Shown piece after piece: positions 63,289 through 64,000 of a DNA stretch of 64,000 nucleotides (position 1 is the first letter of the stretch; each line of letters starts with the position of its first letter). The notes under the pieces are model-generated. The model saw nothing but the letters and a program-made list of their open reading frames with translations, ran no database searches and was not told the origin of the DNA. This DNA comes from J054 sp965223095 (GTDB taxonomy: Bacteria; Pseudomonadota; Gammaproteobacteria; Steroidobacterales; GCA-2729495). The stretch lies in NCBI GenBank assembly GCA_965223095.1, contig OZ244979.1, positions 2,542,001 through 2,606,000 of the forward strand. Direction: 5' to 3'. Both the position numbers and the translations under genes were made by a program.

Positions 63289-64000
63289 ATGAGCGGATTT
63301 TGGAGCGTCTTCATTATTGTTCTGGTGGTGATTCAGATGGTTGGATCGCTGTGGCTATTGCATTCCTTGAGGACTAAGCCTAAGGACGAGGGTGAGGGTG
63401 ACACCACTGAGCATGTTTGGGACACCACACTGCGTGAATTCAATAACCCGCTGCCCCGATGGTGGTTGTGGTTATTCTGGCTTACCGCGATTTGGCTCGT
63501 TGCCTATTTGGTGATCTATCCGGGTTTTGGTAATTTCGCGGGCACCTTAGGTTGGACCCAACAAGGCGCCTACGAGGCGGAGGTCGCCGCGGCGGAAAAA
63601 CGTTACGGCGATATTTATGCGGCCTTCGACAACATGGATCTAGCCGCCATGTCGAATGATCCTGACGCGGTGCGCCTGGGCCGGAATCTATTCCTAAATA
63701 ATTGCGCGACCTGTCACGGCGCGGACGCACGCGGCGCCAAAGGTTTTCCTGATCTCACTGATGCGGCCTGGCTGTGGGGCGCAACGCCACAAGCCATTGA
63801 GCAAAGTATCCGCGATGGGCGAATTGGTGTCATGCCGGCTTTGGGCGCGGCTCTGGGTGAGGAGGGCACGGATCAAGTGACCTCTTACTTGCTTAGCTTA
63901 TCAGGTCGACAAGTGGATGCCGTAGCTGCGGAAGCAGGCAAGGCTAAGTTCGCCCAGTTTTGCATCAGTTGCCATGGTCCAGACGCCAAGGGCATGCAGG
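63289..64000 (+). CDS. ccoP: cbb3-type cytochrome c oxidase subunit III, 3' truncated
   Basis: 237 codons are visible before the window ends. Two N-terminal membrane helices (about 3-22 and 60-80; FWSVFIIVLVVIQMVGSLWL and PRWWLWLFWLTAIWLVAYLV), then two heme-c domains: NCATCHGADARG and, close to the edge, FCISCHGPDAKG. It receives electrons from soluble cytochrome c. GGAG eight bases before the ATG at 63289 favours it over ATG 63283. Confidence 0.95.
   Translation, partial: MSGFWSVFIIVLVVIQMVGSLWLLHSLRTKPKDEGEGDTTEHVWDTTLREFNNPLPRWWLWLFWLTAIWLVAYLVIYPGFGNFAGTLGWTQQGAYEAEVAAAEKRYGDIYAAFDNMDLAAMSNDPDAVRLGRNLFLNNCATCHGADARGAKGFPDLTDAAWLWGATPQAIEQSIRDGRIGVMPALGAALGEEGTDQVTSYLLSLSGRQVDAVAAEAGKAKFAQFCISCHGPDAKGMQ

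Noticed and set aside
1..64000. CRISPR arrays, transposons, prophage
   Set aside because: No regularly spaced repeats, transposase, integrase or phage structural genes were seen.

Overview
The window reads as a chromosomal segment of a free-living, aerobic, probably aquatic gammaproteobacterium. The evidence is the conserved block yebC-ruvCAB-ybgC-tolQRAB-pal-cpoB-queE-queC-tRNA-Lys, a cbb3 oxidase, many outer-membrane barrels, a large TonB-dependent receptor and an exosortase-A exopolysaccharide system. I cannot name the genus. There are no insertion sequences, phage genes, rRNA genes or CRISPR arrays. The left end cuts an FAD-linked oxidase gene and the right end cuts ccoP.

Layout. (1) 1-9.1 kb: a truncated FAD oxidase, a bufferin-type metallophore operon (bufA-bufB-bufC) with its own promoter region, an internal hairpin and a terminal hairpin, an overlapping DUF1838/O-methyltransferase pair, several small membrane proteins, a histidine-phosphatase-like pseudoenzyme, YjbQ, tRNA-Arg(CCT) and an LLM-class flavin oxidoreductase. 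(2) 9.2-27.1 kb: a surface-polysaccharide region bordered by two paralogous minus-strand GHL15-like proteins. It holds a teichoic-acid-like module (TagF-like transferase, SDR epimerase, IspD/TarI-like cytidylyltransferase, GT2-sulfotransferase fusion), then a Wzx/Wzy-type machine (WcaJ-like initiating transferase, GT4, Wzc/GumC kinase, GumB exporter, beta-barrel porin, Wzy, Wzx). (3) 27.2-45.4 kb: a CPBP protease, two small uncharacterised genes, the 2-oxoglutarate dehydrogenase genes sucA-sucB-lpdA, a YfaZ-like barrel, yebC, the Holliday-junction genes ruvCAB, the Tol-Pal envelope system and the queuosine genes queE-queC, closed by tRNA-Lys(TTT). (4) 45.4-55.9 kb: a second polysaccharide region with a nuclease, a second flippase, a pyruvyl transferase, a three-gene sugar-modifying cassette (SDR, RmlC-like, SAF oxidoreductase) and, on the opposite strand, prsT-xrtA. 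(5) 56-64 kb: outer-membrane barrels, a TonB-dependent receptor and the start of ccoNOQP.

How the parts fit. The two polysaccharide regions together supply initiation, assembly, flipping, polymerisation, co-polymerase/kinase and export, plus decorations (sulfate, pyruvate ketal, possibly polyol phosphate). The xrtA-prsT pair points to anchoring of PEP-CTERM proteins in that matrix, but no PEP-CTERM substrate is encoded here. The bufferin operon probably handles copper at the periplasm, and the cbb3 oxidase at the other end is a major copper enzyme; any functional link is inference. The least explained elements are the polyol-phosphate-like module with its altered cytidylyltransferase, the GT2-sulfotransferase fusion, the GHL15 pair bracketing the first cluster, and the bufferin operon with its hairpin between precursor and enzyme.
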